Positions 24,150 through 36,507 are shown, counted from the stretch's first letter. The stretch: DNA of 64,000 bases from Anastrepha obliqua (GCF_027943255.1 NC_072895.1:86182001-86246000), one strand, 5' to 3'. The notes: a model not told the origin generated them from the letters alone. Translations and numbers: made by a program.

Positions 24150-24345
24150 TATTATATGACCATTAAAATAGGTATCCCCAGCAAATGGTAGCTGCTTGAA
24201 TTATGTCTTTGTAAATAATTTTGTCCATTTTATTGTGTTCGAGGTGAATAGGTCCTACTCCATACCAAGAGAAGCATCCCCAAATCATTATGTTGCCGCC
24301 ACCGTAGTTGAAATGTTGTTTTGTGAAACGCAGTGAGTACTCTTG
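24150..24345 (-). pseudogene. Tc1-like transposase fragment
   Basis: Minus strand: RFTKQHFNYGGGNIMIWGCF and SWYGVGPIHLEHNKMDKIIY, the block just after the first catalytic Asp region of Tc1 transposases. It ends at the right boundary of the 911-bp mariner. Confidence 0.75.
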
Positions 24346-24559
24346 TCCTTTGGGAAGCAGTGATGCCATTTGTAAAAACCAAGCGAAGTTTAATAATACC
24401 TGTAAAATTTCTCCGAGCCGCACAAGGAAATTGATAAAGGCAACGTACCTACAGTGTCCGGCACTCGAAGAGTAACCAACTTCAGACCGCTCGCGCTGCT
24501 GATGCATTGGCTTCAGCTGTCTGTTAGTTGGCTAAATGATAGTCCAGAGTATTGTTTAG

Positions 24560-25377
24560 CAGTATTGTTTAGCGCGCGGAAGCATTTTGCCGAAAAAAGA
24601 AAATCAGTACTAGATTTCAAACGTAATAGTGTGATTACATTATATATTGCTGAAAAATCACAGCCAGCAATTGTTCGTGAGCTCGAGCATCTTGAAGTAA
24701 ATAGAGTTTTTGTCAAATCAAAAGACTGCAACGCCACGTGAAATGGTTCAAAAAGTGAAGAAGCGACTTGAGCGAAATCCCCGCCGAAGTGCCAATCAAA
24801 TGGCCAAAGAGCTGAAAATATCTGACCCTAGCATCCGCCGCATACTGAAAAATAATCTCAAAGCCATGACTTACAAATGCCAAAAGGCGTATGTTGCTTC
24901 GCTGGGCGAAAGCGGTCAATTTCCGAACATTGTTTTTTCTGATGAGAAAATTTTTCAAATTGAGCAATTCGTAAACACCCAAAACGATAGGGTTTATTTA
25001 ACCGACCGTTCATATGAGAGATTGAGTCATCGATTGGCCATCAGGAGGCAGCATCCACCACAGGTAATGGTTTGGGCCGCTGTATCGGCTGTAACCGCAG
25101 GTGGGCGCTCTCCAATCGTTTTCATCTAGTCTGGCGTCAAGGTAAATGTGAAATATTATCGGGAAAGTATTCTGGAGGTTGCTTTGAAGTCGTGGGCAGA
25201 CAAACATTTCGGTGGCAGATCATGAATGTTTCAACAGGACTCGGCACCGTCTCACAAAGCTCGAGTGAACCAAGAATGGCTAAAAAACAACGTTCCGAAC
25301 TTCATAATGTCCACACAATGGCTCTCAAATTCGCCAGACGCGAATCCGATGGATTATTCTCTTTGGGCCATTTAATT
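24560..25377 (+). pseudogene. Tc1/mariner-superfamily transposase pseudogene, DD37D spacing
   Basis: N-terminal HTH (VLDFKRNSVITLYIAEKSQP), then VQKVKKRLERNPRRSANQMA, then NIVFSDEKIFQIEQF with the first Asp. VMVWAAVS follows, a stop at 25127, then after a further stop FQQDSAPSHKARVNQEWLKN and SNSPDANPMDYSLWAI. The second and third Asp are separated by 37 residues, as in the maT-like DD37D group. The segment between the HTH and SDEK is shortened. Confidence 0.8.
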
Positions 25378-25407
25378 TAAAAGGAAACAACGCAAATTTA
25401 AAACTAA

Positions 25408-26346
25408 AGAGTGATTTTTTAAGATATAGGAAAGTTTTTCAAAAAAACACACGTAAACTTCAGAAAAATTCATGGAATTTTTACTTAAATCGATAGTACA
25501 ATCCATATAATTTAATTTTTGAAGATTATTTCATGCAAATGTTGACCGCGACTGCGCTTCAAATGGTCCATCCGCTTAGTCCAATTTTGGCATACTCTTT
25601 CCAATGTTTCGGCCGGCTTCTCACATATTAATGCTTTAATGTTGTCTTCCAATGCGTTACTTGAGGCAGGCTCGTCTAAATAGACATGAGCTTTAACATA
25701 GCCCCACAAAAAATAATCTAAAGGCGTTATATCGCACGATCTGGGTGGCCAATTGACTGGTTCCGAACGTGAAATAAAATGTTCACCGAACTCGCCTCTC
25801 AACAAGTCCATTGTTACGCGTGCTGTGTGGCATGTGGCACCGTCTTGCTGGAACCACATGTCATGCAAGTCAAGCTCTTGCATTTTGGGCAAAAAAAAGT
25901 TGGATATCATTTCATGGTAGCGCTCACCATTCACAGTTACGTTACGATTCGGAGCATCTTTGAAGAAGTACGGTCCAATGATACCTCCAGCCCATAAACC
26001 GCACCAAACTGTGACCTTTTCTGGATACATTGGTAGCTCTTGCAATTCTTCTGGCTGATCTTCACTCCAAAATCGACAATTCTGCTTATTTACGTTCCCA
26101 TTGATCCAAAAATGAGCTTCGTCGCTGAACACAATTTTTTGATAAAAAATTGGATCTTAAACTTTCTTAACAGAACACGCATTTTTATAATAAAATTCAA
26201 TGATTTGCAAGCGTTGTTCGTTTGTAAGACGATTCATGGTTAAATTATAGACCAAACTGAAGATATTTGACAGTGAAACAAAACACGAAACGTGCGTCAG
26301 CTGTTTAAACCAACTGTTTAAAAAGATAATAGCTACAAAATCACCC
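25408..26346 (-). mobile_element. DD41D mariner relic with internal deletion
   Basis: Minus strand. The N-terminus from 26237 (MNRLTNEQRLQIIEFYYKNA) runs into a deletion, and the rest continues at 26132-25512: MFSDEAHFWINGNVNKQNCR, VTVWCGLWAGGIIGPYFF, MWFQQDGATCHTARVTMDLL, NWPPRSCDITPLDYFLWG. The second and third Asp are 41 residues apart. About 120 residues between the HTH and FSDEA are missing, with a frameshift. Imperfect terminal repeats are GTGATTTT near 25410 and AAAATCAC near 26337. Confidence 0.85.
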
Positions 26347-26349
26347 GTT

Positions 26350-27070
26350 AGTAACTAGTTTGTAACTAATGAAGTAACTCGTGACATGTACTAAAATAAA
26401 TTATGATTTAATATTATAAATTTATTTCAATGACTTAATTTTATCACCACCAGTGTCAATATCTATTTATATAAAGGTACGACTCTATCGCTGCAAACAT
26501 TTGTCCAAGTGGTGCACGAGTTTGTTTTTGCATATGTATGCACCAATATATACATATGGACATATGTATGTATGTATTTAAAATATCTCTAAATCTAAAT
26601 TGCCTGTCTTTTTGTATTAATTTCTCTTCAGTTTCTTTTTCTTGCTTTGATGGCTTTCTTATTTACGGTATTACCTAATGCAGCTACACTTGGGTTCATA
26701 AAAAACGCTTTCGTATTAGGATTGCACTATATATAATATAAGATGTGATATGCACTTATTTAGATATGCCCAGCAGTCGGATCTATTATTTTTGAACTTA
26801 TCAGATGTATTATATATTTTTTAAATGCTTGTAACTGGGATTTTGAACATGGCGATGCCCTACGAAATGTAAACTGTCAGCCTACACATCAGCATCGTGA
26901 CATTTAACGAATAAATCAGCCAGCCACTGCATCAGCGTTTTACCAGTTAATGAACTAGTTCATAATGGACAAAAAAAAACTAATGATTGACTCCATCAAT
27001 ATGTGTATTAATCTTTTTTATTGCAATTGTCTGATGGATTTTATTCATCTAGTCCTAATTTCCCGCATTC
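26350..27070. other. No gene seen
   Basis: AT-rich with an ATGTATGT microsatellite near 26560. A TATATAAAGG box near 26468 could be a chance TATA box. Confidence 0.4.
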
Positions 27071-27303
27071 TCTCCACAAATGGAGGGACCTACAGTTTCA
27101 AACCGATTACGAACGGCAGATATTTTTATGAGAAAATTTTTCATGGCAGAAATACACTCGGAGATTTGCCATTGCCTGCCGAGCGGCGACCGCTGTTGGA
27201 AGAAACTTTTTTAATTTTAGTGTTTCACCGAGATTCGAACCTACGTTTTCTCTGAATCCCGAATGGTAGTCACGTAGCAACCCATTCGGCTACGGCGGCC
27301 GCC
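27071..27303 (-). repeat. tRNA-derived SINE, copy d
   Basis: Minus strand, head at the right: GGCGGCCGCCGTAGCCGAAT (box A) and GTAGGTTCGAATCTCGG (box B). The body runs to the GGTCCCTCCATTTGTGGAGA block; the last part of the tail is missing. Confidence 0.85.
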
Positions 27304-27568
27304 ATAATAGTGTATATAAATAATTGGTCAATCTGCAATTGGTCGGGTAAGGAAAGCTTTATTTCCTTTATATGCCTGTAAAAGTTTTTAAGTGTTGTAT
27401 GTTTCTTTTCAAAGTGGAGAGAGTTGAGCCCAGCATTTCCTCTTAATAAAGACAAAATTTAATTGAACTCGCTGCCTGGTGGTTTCCATGTCGGAACGCC
27501 GGTACTTTCTACAACCGAAGAGAAAATTTTAAAGCGTTTCAGTTTCGCAGAGTGCGAAGTGAATTAAA

Positions 27569-27745
27569 ATGGCTGCCGAGCCGAAAGATGCAATTATTGT
27601 GTGTGGTAAAGTAATAAAAAGAACAATGGTTCATCTATTCAACTTGTGCACACGAGCGATTTCGAGTAAATGGAGTAGCTTTAGAAGGTTCAGTGCTTGG
27701 ACAACATTCAAAACTTTGGTAAAGGTTTACAAGGTAAAGAATTGA
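27569..27745 (+). CDS. Candidate small ORF or orphan first exon, unknown
   Basis: 58 codons starting MAAEPKDAIIVCG in a good fly start context (ttaaaATGG), preceded by GC-richer sequence like a 5' UTR. A GT (TGTG|GTAAAG) right after the 12th codon could be a splice donor, in which case only 12-13 codons are coding here. No homology is recognised; it may be chance or a stranded exon. Confidence 0.2.
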   Translation: MAAEPKDAIIVCGKVIKRTMVHLFNLCTRAISSKWSSFRRFSAWTTFKTLVKVYKVKN

Positions 27746-28555
27746 AATGCGCAATAAGTTTAGTAGCTGCTGCCCATTATTTTAGACACATTTTTTTTTC
27801 GTGCGATATGTGTCTTTGCTTTATTTTTCATTACAAATAATTAAAAAAAATTTTAAATTTAATTTTAACTAATTAAACAATTGAACGAAAGGTAAAACAT
27901 ATCGAATTAAAGGAAAATGCCAGAAAGTATTGTACATCTGCCTCGAGAAAAAATCATTCAATCAGCCTTTAGGAGTAAGACAATAGCGATACGACTCCCA
28001 TTAAGAGTATTAAAACACAAAAATTATTCGTCATTAAATAATCAATTACTTTAATGAGCATCTGCTACAGATAAATTATAATTTTTTTGAACACTGGAAT
28101 AAAAATCGATTTTTCTATTCCAAAAAAGTGTAAACTACATATGTTAAAGATTCAGATGAATATTTATAATAGTCGTACGTGCATCTATTAGTTAAAAATA
28201 TTCTTTAAGATATAGTAAAATGAAAATTTTTACGTCGTTTTCTTCAACATTTTGACACTCTTCCAGTGAGCAAGCTTTGCATATGTGATTATAAATATTT
28301 TGTATGAAGTTTCTGTAGATTAATCCAAATCTGCCTTAGCTCGTTTTGTTTTGTCTTATGGTAATAAAAAGCTAATTTTTTTGAAAAAGTTTTTGTATAT
28401 TTCTTATATCCTGAAAATGGTAACTGATGAAATTGGTCACATCCGTACTACTACCTTCTCAACATAAAAAGCAAATATAACTGCCGTTTCTATTAACACA
28501 ACTGTTTTTATTCTCTTCTCTAGTCTACATAAATTGGTATTACGTAGAATTCTGC
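27746..28555. other. No gene seen
   Basis: AT-rich sequence without coding signal. Confidence 0.5.
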
Positions 28556-28720
28556 GTTGTTGCTTGTTGCTGCTGCTGCTGCTGTTGTTGTTGTTGGTGC
28601 AGTTGTTTTCGATGCCGTCGTCGTGGCTATCATGCGCTAGTTTTGTATTCTGTTGTTCTTGCTGTTGTTTTTATTATTGTAGCTATTATTGTTTTCGTCG
28701 CAGTTGTTCTTGTAAACACT
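28556..28720. repeat. CTG/TTG trinucleotide-rich tract
   Basis: (TGC)n and (TTG)n runs at about 28560-28600 and TTGTTCTTG-type repeats to about 28715. Poly-Leu frames here are repeat artefacts. It could be part of an untranslated exon. Confidence 0.7.
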
Positions 28721-28952
28721 CGGTTACCTAATTAGTCGTCGCAGACAACGTAGCACCAAAGCGGGGCAAGCCGAGGCAAAGCTCGCCACAAAACGACGAA
28801 AAACGAAATGAATAATAATAAAAACATCCATAGCAACAACAATAAGAGTCCTCAGCATGTGAAGGCGCGAGAAATAAATGCAAAATAAAAACAATAAAAA
28901 AAAGTTCTTAATAAAACAAGAACAGAGCAAACAAGTATAGTTGAAGAGAAAA

Positions 28953-29129
28953 AATGCCACAAGTTACGTATCCGTCGATGTCGACGTTGACGACGTTGAC
29001 GACGCTGCCCATACTGCTGTTGCTGCTTACCGTCATTTGGTTCGTTCACACGATTGCTTTTGCATTTTTTATACGTTTTAGCCAGATAGTGTTAAAGGTC
29101 ACGGGTGAAAGGGGAGGTGATGATATGTA
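28953..29129 (+). CDS. Candidate small ORF with signal-peptide-like N-terminus
   Basis: 58 codons. Start context gaaaaaATG. Sequence begins MPQVTYPSMSTLTTLTTLPI and continues with a strongly hydrophobic core (LLLLLTVIWFVHTIAFAFF), then RFSQ. It ends at TAA at 29127-29129, but GGAG|GTGATG near 29113 could be a splice donor. The surrounding 400 bp is GC-richer than the flank and A/C-rich upstream like a fly 5' UTR. No family is recognised. It cannot be read into the exon at 36715 as lbk coding sequence, because that exon has stops in all frames before 36934. Confidence 0.3.
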
Positions 29130-29817
29130 ATGTCCGCAATTTTAAAATTGTACGGTTGTTCGCCATTTCATTTCTTTCATTTGTGTTCACAAAAGAATAT
29201 ACGCTAGCTAAAAAAAAAATATATTTTGCCGAAAGAATTAATAATAGTGAAATACTATAGAATTTGAATTCTTAAGTAAAAAAATATTAGTTGGAATTTT
29301 TCTAACGTAATAACAACAATAATCCTTGCATTAAGAATTCGGGTGCTTAATCGGTTTTGTGTTGGTACTCTTGGATGCTGCTGTAGAACTGTGGTGCGTA
29401 AACAAAATGTGAAAATAAAATGCGTAAATGTAGTATGATAAATCAAAGAAAATAATGGAAAATATAGAAATAATATTTATTTTGGAATGTCGAATTATTT
29501 AAGATGGAAGATGGCAAGAGCCCAGCGTGGATTGAACAGAACAGTTGGAACTATCAAATCTTGAAAATCAATGCCAACAATCTGTCCGAAGTAGCTGGGA
29601 GTTAAATTTTAATTTTTGTAGCTGAATAAAATAAATGGGAATGTTCTCTCTTTAGGAAGCCTACAAACATTCAGACCGGTCTAGCGTTTTTCAAGCAGAA
29701 AGTTAAGAAGAATGATGAGCCGAACTACTGTAAAACTCCCTTGAATTGTTGATGGTCAAGTGATAATTGCACTTAGCGGCATTCCGCTAAAACGCATGAG
29801 CTGATGAGCGCGCGCTG

Positions 29818-30057
29818 ATGAGGGCCTCCTCATATTTGTGGTGGTCGTCTTGATGCTTTTACACAAATGCAGGGACTTACAGTTTTATGCCGCATCCGAA
29901 CGGCAGATGGTTTTTTATGAAGAGTTTTTTTCATGGCTGAAATAATCTCGGAGCTTTGTCATTGTTTGCCAAAGAGCAGCCGCTATTAGAAAAGACTTTT
30001 TCTATCATTTGGTGTTTCATAGTAGTCACAATCCAACCCAGTTGGCTATGGCGGCTG
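29818..30057 (-). repeat. tRNA-derived SINE, copy e (degenerate)
   Basis: Minus strand. Box A is mutated (ATAGCCAACTGGG) and box B is deleted. Body blocks GAACGGCAGATGG, CTCGGAGCTTTG and GGTGTTTCATAG are recognisable. Confidence 0.65.
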
Positions 30058-30269
30058 AAAAAAATGAATATTAAAAAAAAAAGAAATAGTAAAAACTGGT
30101 CAAAATGTTTAGATTTATCTAAAAACGAGCTGACAGGCTTTGGTAGTGATTCAGTAAATAAAACCTTGTTTTTAAAAACATGAAATTTTTCTCAATCTGA
30201 AAAATGTGCAGTTATATGAAGAGTTAGAAGTTAGATGCAAAAAACTAAACAACCAAGGTACGTCCAATC

Positions 30270-30765
30270 ACTTCTTCTTCTTCTTGATTGGCGCGATAAC
30301 CGCTTAAGCGATTTTGGTCCAGTTTAACAAAGTGCGCCAGTCGTTTCTTTATCCGCCTAACCGGCGTCAGTTGGAAACACCAAGTGATGCCAAGTCCTTC
30401 TCCACCTGATCTTTCCAACGCAGAGGTGGCTTTCTCTTCCTGATACCGCATCGAATACTTTCAGAGCCGGAGCGTCTCTATTCATTCGCACGACATGACC
30501 CAGCCAACGAAGCCGCTGAATCTTTATTCGCTGCACTATGTGTATGTCGTCGTAGAGCTCATACAGCTTATTGCTCCATCGCCTGCAATACTTGCCGTTG
30601 CTAGCGTGCAAAGGTCCAAAAATCTTCCGCAGAATCTTTCTCTCAAACACTCAAGGGACACCTCATCGATTCTTGTCATCGTCCAAGCTTCTGCGCCATA
30701 CAATAGGATGAGAACCTTATCGAGTATTAGTTTTTTTTCGTCGAGAGAGGACTTTACTATTCAAT
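30270..30765 (-). pseudogene. Non-LTR element type B, RT C-terminus with (AAG)n tail
   Basis: Minus strand: SKVLSR, LLYGAEAWTMTRIDE, MFERKILRKIFGPLHASNGK, IQRLRWLGHVVRMNRDAPAL, KVFDAVSG, then frameshifted RWKDQVEKDLASLG-like sequence. Ends GCGGTTATCGCGCCAATCAA then (AAG)n, read from the complement of 30271-30300. Same family as 12236-13493. Confidence 0.85.
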
Positions 30766-33009
30766 TGCCCACTTAATCCGAAGTAGCACTTGCTGGCAAG
30801 AAGTCTTAGAAATGGATTGTTTTGCGGTACATAAAGTACATAACTCATGATTGGATCAACTGAAACAGAAAAATCGATATTGAAAACGTTTTTTAAATTG
30901 AAATTTAGAGCATGCTCAAACCACCTCGAGACGCCTCCGTTTAAAATCATATATCCCTAAAGGGTACATTCCTATTTTCATAAGATTTTGAATTACTTTG
31001 AAACTTTACACTTCTAAATGATGTAAAAAGTCACAAGTCGATTTTTGAAAATATGTTTAACTCTTAACTCACAAGGAATCATTGAGTCCCTTGGTTGCGT
31101 GAATGAACATGAATGCAATGTTGCCACAGGATCATCGACAAACACATATTCGTCTCTTGCCTGGACATTGAAGACTACACAGAGAATTTCTCTGCAGTTA
31201 TGCGGTCAAGTCATGCATGTTTAGAATGCCCAATTCGTCTACATCTCAAAAGATTTTTTTAGCATGCCTTAAATTAGGCTGGAAGGAAGAAGAAGACAAG
31301 AAACGAACCAGTCTTCTATTGGTACGCTTTTGTATACACTTTCTAATTCATTTTGACTTATGCCCAAGTGCTTGCTTGGCATGCCATCATCGTTTTTCTG
31401 ATTCACTCAAACTCGTACCCATTTTAGAGTTCTTCTAAAAAATTACCTACTACTGTAATGAAGCTTTACCATTACTAATACGAGTACACCTCGTTAGTGG
31501 CTCGACCTGGCTCTTGTATTTCCTAGCGTAAATCGATTATGGCGTTTATAATTATGTACTTGCTAGTCACATTGCTGTGCATTAGCTGCGAATGTTCGGA
31601 GTTTTCCCATATCTACTGTTTAAGTCGGTTTTGTTTTTTTTTTTTTATTTTTTTCTTTTCTTCATTTTTGCTTCAGACAAGTTTCACAGCATCCATTTAG
31701 GGAAATGCCTACATACGGCCGGCTGTTCGGTCAGTCTACCTAAAAAAGGGAAAAACTATTTTACACAGCTGCACAGCGTACACAACTCTCCTCTAGTCAG
31801 CTTAATTTGGTAATTCGCTTAGCATTCTTGTCGGCTTGGTTTCTTATCTACCGCCCGCTTCCACTGCATATTTCCGCGTGTCAGCCACCTTTGGATATTG
31901 ACTTTCTTGTTGATATTGTCGTTTTCTCATCGCTGCTCACACAATTCGATTGAAATTTGGTTTGTGAACTTCTTGTCAATGATTGGCATTTGCTGTCAAA
32001 ATTTGAACTTAATTAAATCGAAACATTTGTGCCTGATTGAGATGTAAGTTGATGTTGAGTTTATGTACTAGTAAACAGAGTCTTACGAGTTTAGTCATGT
32101 ACAAATCGTATGCTGTTGGTCTAAAATTCTTATTTGTAACTATAATACTTTTGAAAGTGCCCTTCTATCCCTTACCTTACTCAAATTTTCTAGGGAATAT
32201 TTTTGTGGAATTTAAGCCTCCACCGACGTCCACGAAATTAATATTATCATATCGGATTTAAAAGAAATAGCGGTTAAAATGAAAAGAAATATTGGATTAA
32301 AATATCCCACAGAAATATTCGCCATTCAATTTTCATTACAGACTCTTAAAAGACAATATCTATGGTAAAATTAGTTTTATACGATTTTTTTTAATCAACT
32401 TTTTCGATCAACTTAAGAGCAAATTCGGAAGACTTCAATACTGTGTAATTAAAATCTTTGATGTATAGACACAACCCGATAAATCGCTCAATATTCTACA
32501 ACTCTTCGTGTTTCATATTTGGCTACTGCACATTTTTTTATTTAAATGGTTTTCCATTAGTTTTTAGTTCCACGAGTAACCACTTAAGGCGATGGCGGGG
32601 ACAGTTAACGACTGGTTATTTAGGCACTACCAGCCATGCAGCTCTCGGCACGGGTACTTCAACAACTTAACTTAAAGTGCAAAGCCAACACGTTTATATC
32701 GGGAGCCGCTTGATAGAAGATAGATGCTCACTGTAGCCACCACAACCTGTGGCCAGACGCTACTTAGTGGATTGTTTTTGGCTTCGAAACTCACCGTCGA
32801 CTTTACCGGTTTGGGAGGCCCTACCAATAGCTACGTTACCACCGGCATAGCACTCCGGATCATTGCACTTACTGAGCCTCCTCATCGCGGCAAGATAACA
32901 ATCCCTCGAGGAGGATTGTTATTAAAAAAAAAACGATAAAAAACGGCCTCAGATTTCTGAATTTCTTTCTCATATTTATTATAGAAGTTCATTTATTATC
33001 TATGCGATG
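30766..33009. other. No gene seen; one hairpin
   Basis: Mostly AT-rich. The moderately GC-rich stretch 32590-32900 is unassigned. ATAACAATCC and GGATTGTTAT near 32895-32922 form a 10-bp-arm hairpin around a CTCGAG core. Short open frames lack motifs. Confidence 0.45.
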
Positions 33010-33262
33010 GTCTTAGGATGGTGTAGTGGTGCATAACCAAACAGCAGTTTCTCTTGAGTTTTGATTCTAATTGCGAACACAAACCATGAACAATTTTTTT
33101 CTAAGCGGTCGCTTCTCAAGGGGTAATAACAAACCCCCAAGTGCATTTCTTTTATGGAAAGCCGGTCATAAAAACCATCCCATCTGTGGTTCGAAGGCGA
33201 TATTAAACTGTAGACTCGTCTTTTTTTGAAGTAGCATCAAAATGTTGCGCATAAATAAAATT
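33010..33262 (+). repeat. tRNA-derived SINE, copy f (very degenerate)
   Basis: Plus strand. Head resembles box A (TGGTGTAGTGG); body keeps AAGCGGTCGCTTCTC, CCCCCAAGTGCATTTC and AAACTGTAGACTCGTC. Confidence 0.5.
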
Positions 33263-33390
33263 AGAAGCTAGTCTCACGCCTGTCAAAAACGTATGCGCCA
33301 CTTTTATTGATTAAGGTGCGGTCAGATAGAGCAATATATAAGTAGTGAGTGATTTCCCAAGTAAAAATGTTTACTTTCTTGTGTAAAGTA

Positions 33391-33925
33391 CAGGGTGGGC
33401 CATATAGCGTTTGCTTTTTGAACCACCTATTTTTTTGAGAATGGTAACACAAGTTACATGTCAAATGTGTTCATAATTTACTTAAAGGCTTCACATTTAC
33501 GAAATGGGACGCTGTTCGCTTGAACAAAATTGAGAAATATTGAAAACCTATTTTCAAAGTGGTGAGTCTGCTTCTTCTTTCGTTTTTTAATTCCGATATC
33601 AATTGGCCGCCTCGGAGCTGTGATTTAAGCCCGTTGGACTATTTTTTGTGCCGTTAAGGACAAATGCTATGCGAACCATCCAGAGACGATTGATGCCCCA
33701 AGAAATCGAAAATGTGCTTAAAAATTGGTTTGATCGAATGGCCTACTGTAAGGCCAATCGTGGCAGTCATTTGAACGATATTATTCATTTCATTTCATAT
33801 TTCATTCATAAATGACAATGTTCAATTTTCAAAATAAAAAAAAAAGTTTGAAAAAATAAGAAAAAATATTGATTAGTTTTTTTTTTATAGCCGATTCAAA
33901 AAGCAAATTTTACATGGCCCACCCT
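33391..33925 (+). mobile_element. Internally deleted mariner with TIRs
   Basis: Imperfect inverted repeats: CAGGGTGGGCCATATAGCGT at the left, and the complement of ATGGCCCACCCT at the right, both next to TA. The next shared block is TTTGCTTTTTGAA. Inside are a decayed N-terminus (MGRCSLEQN, TYFQSGES) and C-terminus (NWPPRSCDLSPLDYFL, with IENVLKNWFDRMAYCKANRG in shifted frames). Everything between is deleted. The terminus resembles that of 23237-24147 (CAGGGTRGGCCAT). Confidence 0.8.
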
Positions 33926-36406
33926 ATTTTTATCAAATTCATAATATTGAAGAAAAATTTAATCATAGAACACAATTCTTTACCTGGTTTTCGGCTTTTC
34001 AATCCTACTCAACTTAGCTTTCCTACCATAATATTTTTTCTCTGTTGTAAGTAGTGTTTTTTTTTTGTATTTGCCGCCACACTACGTGGACTTTAAAACA
34101 AATACTATTATGATTTCCAATGGTGGTCTTAATATTTCATACACTACTGTATTTACACACACCTGAGTATTTCGCCTTTCATTCGCTGCTTTCATTTCTA
34201 ATTTTGCATTGGTTGGACTATGGAAGTAAGCTCTATGATTTCGTTATCGATGTACATAAACTTAAATGTGTGTGCATGTACATACGTATTCACACCTATA
34301 CAAACACACACACTCACGAAAGTTCTTAATTAGCTAATTATTTCGACCGCTTTAAGTGCATTGATCTCTTATTTTGAAGTTTTATTTCTGCTTTCTGCTT
34401 TTTAACATTGTTTTTGTTGTTTGCTGTTTTCAAATGTTGTTGTTTACGCGCTACCATTGAGATGTATGGACTTTTGCACTTGCTATTATTTTATTTTTTA
34501 TTTTAACTTTATTGTTATTTTCGGCGTTTAATTTTATTGCCCTTTTGCGTTTGCTCGAATTGAACTGAATTTAATTTGATCTCTCATTATTTCATTGACA
34601 TTTGCAACATTCGCAAATTCATCCATTGTGCATTTTTGTGGTTGTTTTTCTAGCTGATAAATTTCTACTTTGGCTTTGTTTTTGTGAGTGTTAAAAAAAC
34701 CAAAAATAAACGTTTCTATTTGTGTGTGTGTTTGGTTATTTTGATTGGGTTCACTTTTTTGACAAAAACGTTCGTTTAAGAGATTGCGCATTCATAAATA
34801 CCTACATACATGCATACATATATATGATATATGTATGTTTGCATGGGAATATGTGAATAGCAAAAATATTGATAACAATTAGATAAACAATCAAAGGGTC
34901 CAAGTTGACGTGGAGCTTAACTTCTCTCAATAATAAAACAAAATAATTAGTTAATAGCAACAATGTTTAGTTTGTTACATAGATAACTGTAAAACAAGCA
35001 AAATGGCTCGCTACTCGTACTCTTGCCGTTTTGTTTAAGAGGAGAAACCCTTTACCCCTTCAGTGTAGAACTTTAGCGCGAACTAAACCTCCTACTGTCT
35101 AAGTGCAAATCCTCTCTCGGTACCACCGCTGTCAGTTACTTTTCACATGCACTCCGTAAATGGTTGCATGTATTTTAACTCCCACAGTTTTGGTTTATTT
35201 CAGAAATGAACCACACTCTCTCACCATACTTGTTTCACGTAGACTTAGGAGCCCGTTTCTTTGTTTAGTATCGTCTGTTTAGCAAACATTGACTTGATTG
35301 CTTACTAAATATTATCCCACGTATACGTTGAAGTCATCATGATGTCGACTAAGCTTTCTGGTATTATCAGATATTCTGATAGTGCGGCTAAATGGAGTCT
35401 GCTAGCCGCGAATCGGGGCATACGAAAAACACTTCAGCCTCCTTTATGTGCAGTAGGCCGTGAAGAGGAAGTTGGCATACCTGGACATAAAGGCGACTCA
35501 CGTAGTCTAACGCGATGTACATAGGTACTTCTGGTAGCAACCATGACCTGTCAACAATGGTGTTAGTTGATTAACAATAAAACTCGTCAAAGCTTCAATT
35601 TAACCGATTCCAATTAAAAGTAGCGAGCAAGAATGAAAGCAATGGTAGTCGAAACGGCTAACATTGGACAGGAAAGGTTGAAAAGAAATATTTAACTTTT
35701 GAAGACCCCAAGATTTAATTGGATATTTTTTTTTTTTGATTTTTGGGTCATGGACCCTATAAAAATAATTAAAATTATTTCTTAACTAATCACGAACGCA
35801 GTACGTATAAAAAACTTTTTACCGAAGCATACACCATCCATGCACGAGTTTTATGGGGCAGGTTCTCTAATTCATTTGCGAGTGAATTTCAATGCAATTG
35901 CAAGAAAATTCCAATTTAGTGGTAATATTTTAATATTTTTAATTTTAATATTTATAATTTAATATAAGATGAAAAGTGATAAAAAGATATTGTAGTTTAG
36001 AAAAAAAATTGTAAAATATCACAAAAATTAAAGAGACTACAATTTAATTATCTTTTTCTCCTGGCTTGGGAAGTTGAAAACGCATTGTCTCCCGATGCAC
36101 CCTCGTACTCTCTTATTCTTTACTTTTGACATTTTCATGCAGAAAAAAAAGTTTTACAATATAATTTATTAGCTTAAAACATCGACCTTGCACTAACTTT
36201 AATAGCTACTTTCTTTATTTTCATTTTTTCTCTATAATTTGAATATCAATTCCTATAAAATGTGTATATCACGGCATTAATATAAAAACGAACTGTTTTC
36301 GTCAGTTATTTTTGCCACCTTATTTCTGGCAGTCTGGCAATAACAGTGCTGCCAAGCACTCAAACGAGTTGTTCGGTGCGCTCTCACATAAAATGAGAGA
36401 GCAACG
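33926..36406. other. No gene seen upstream of lbk
   Basis: AT-rich, with CACACACT/ACACAC near 34295-34315 and CATACATA/ATATAT near 34800-34840. Small open frames (34534-34791, 35339-35524) have no motif. An upstream non-coding exon of lbk may lie here or further left; none could be picked out. Confidence 0.4.
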
Positions 36407-36507
36407 ACTGATTGGACGTGTGTGTAAATACGTGTGAATTGAGTAGGCCGAATTCTGCTGCCCAATCCCCGATGACGCGGCAGCCGAAGTTACTCTCACA
36501 ATTTTGC
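36407..36507. repeat. Dispersed repeat, copy 2
   Basis: Partner of 10971-11070, in the same orientation, about 210 bp upstream of the splice acceptor at 36714. Confidence 0.7.

Noticed and set aside
28534..28731. Poly-Leu ORF
   Set aside because: Produced by CTG/TTG trinucleotide repeats.
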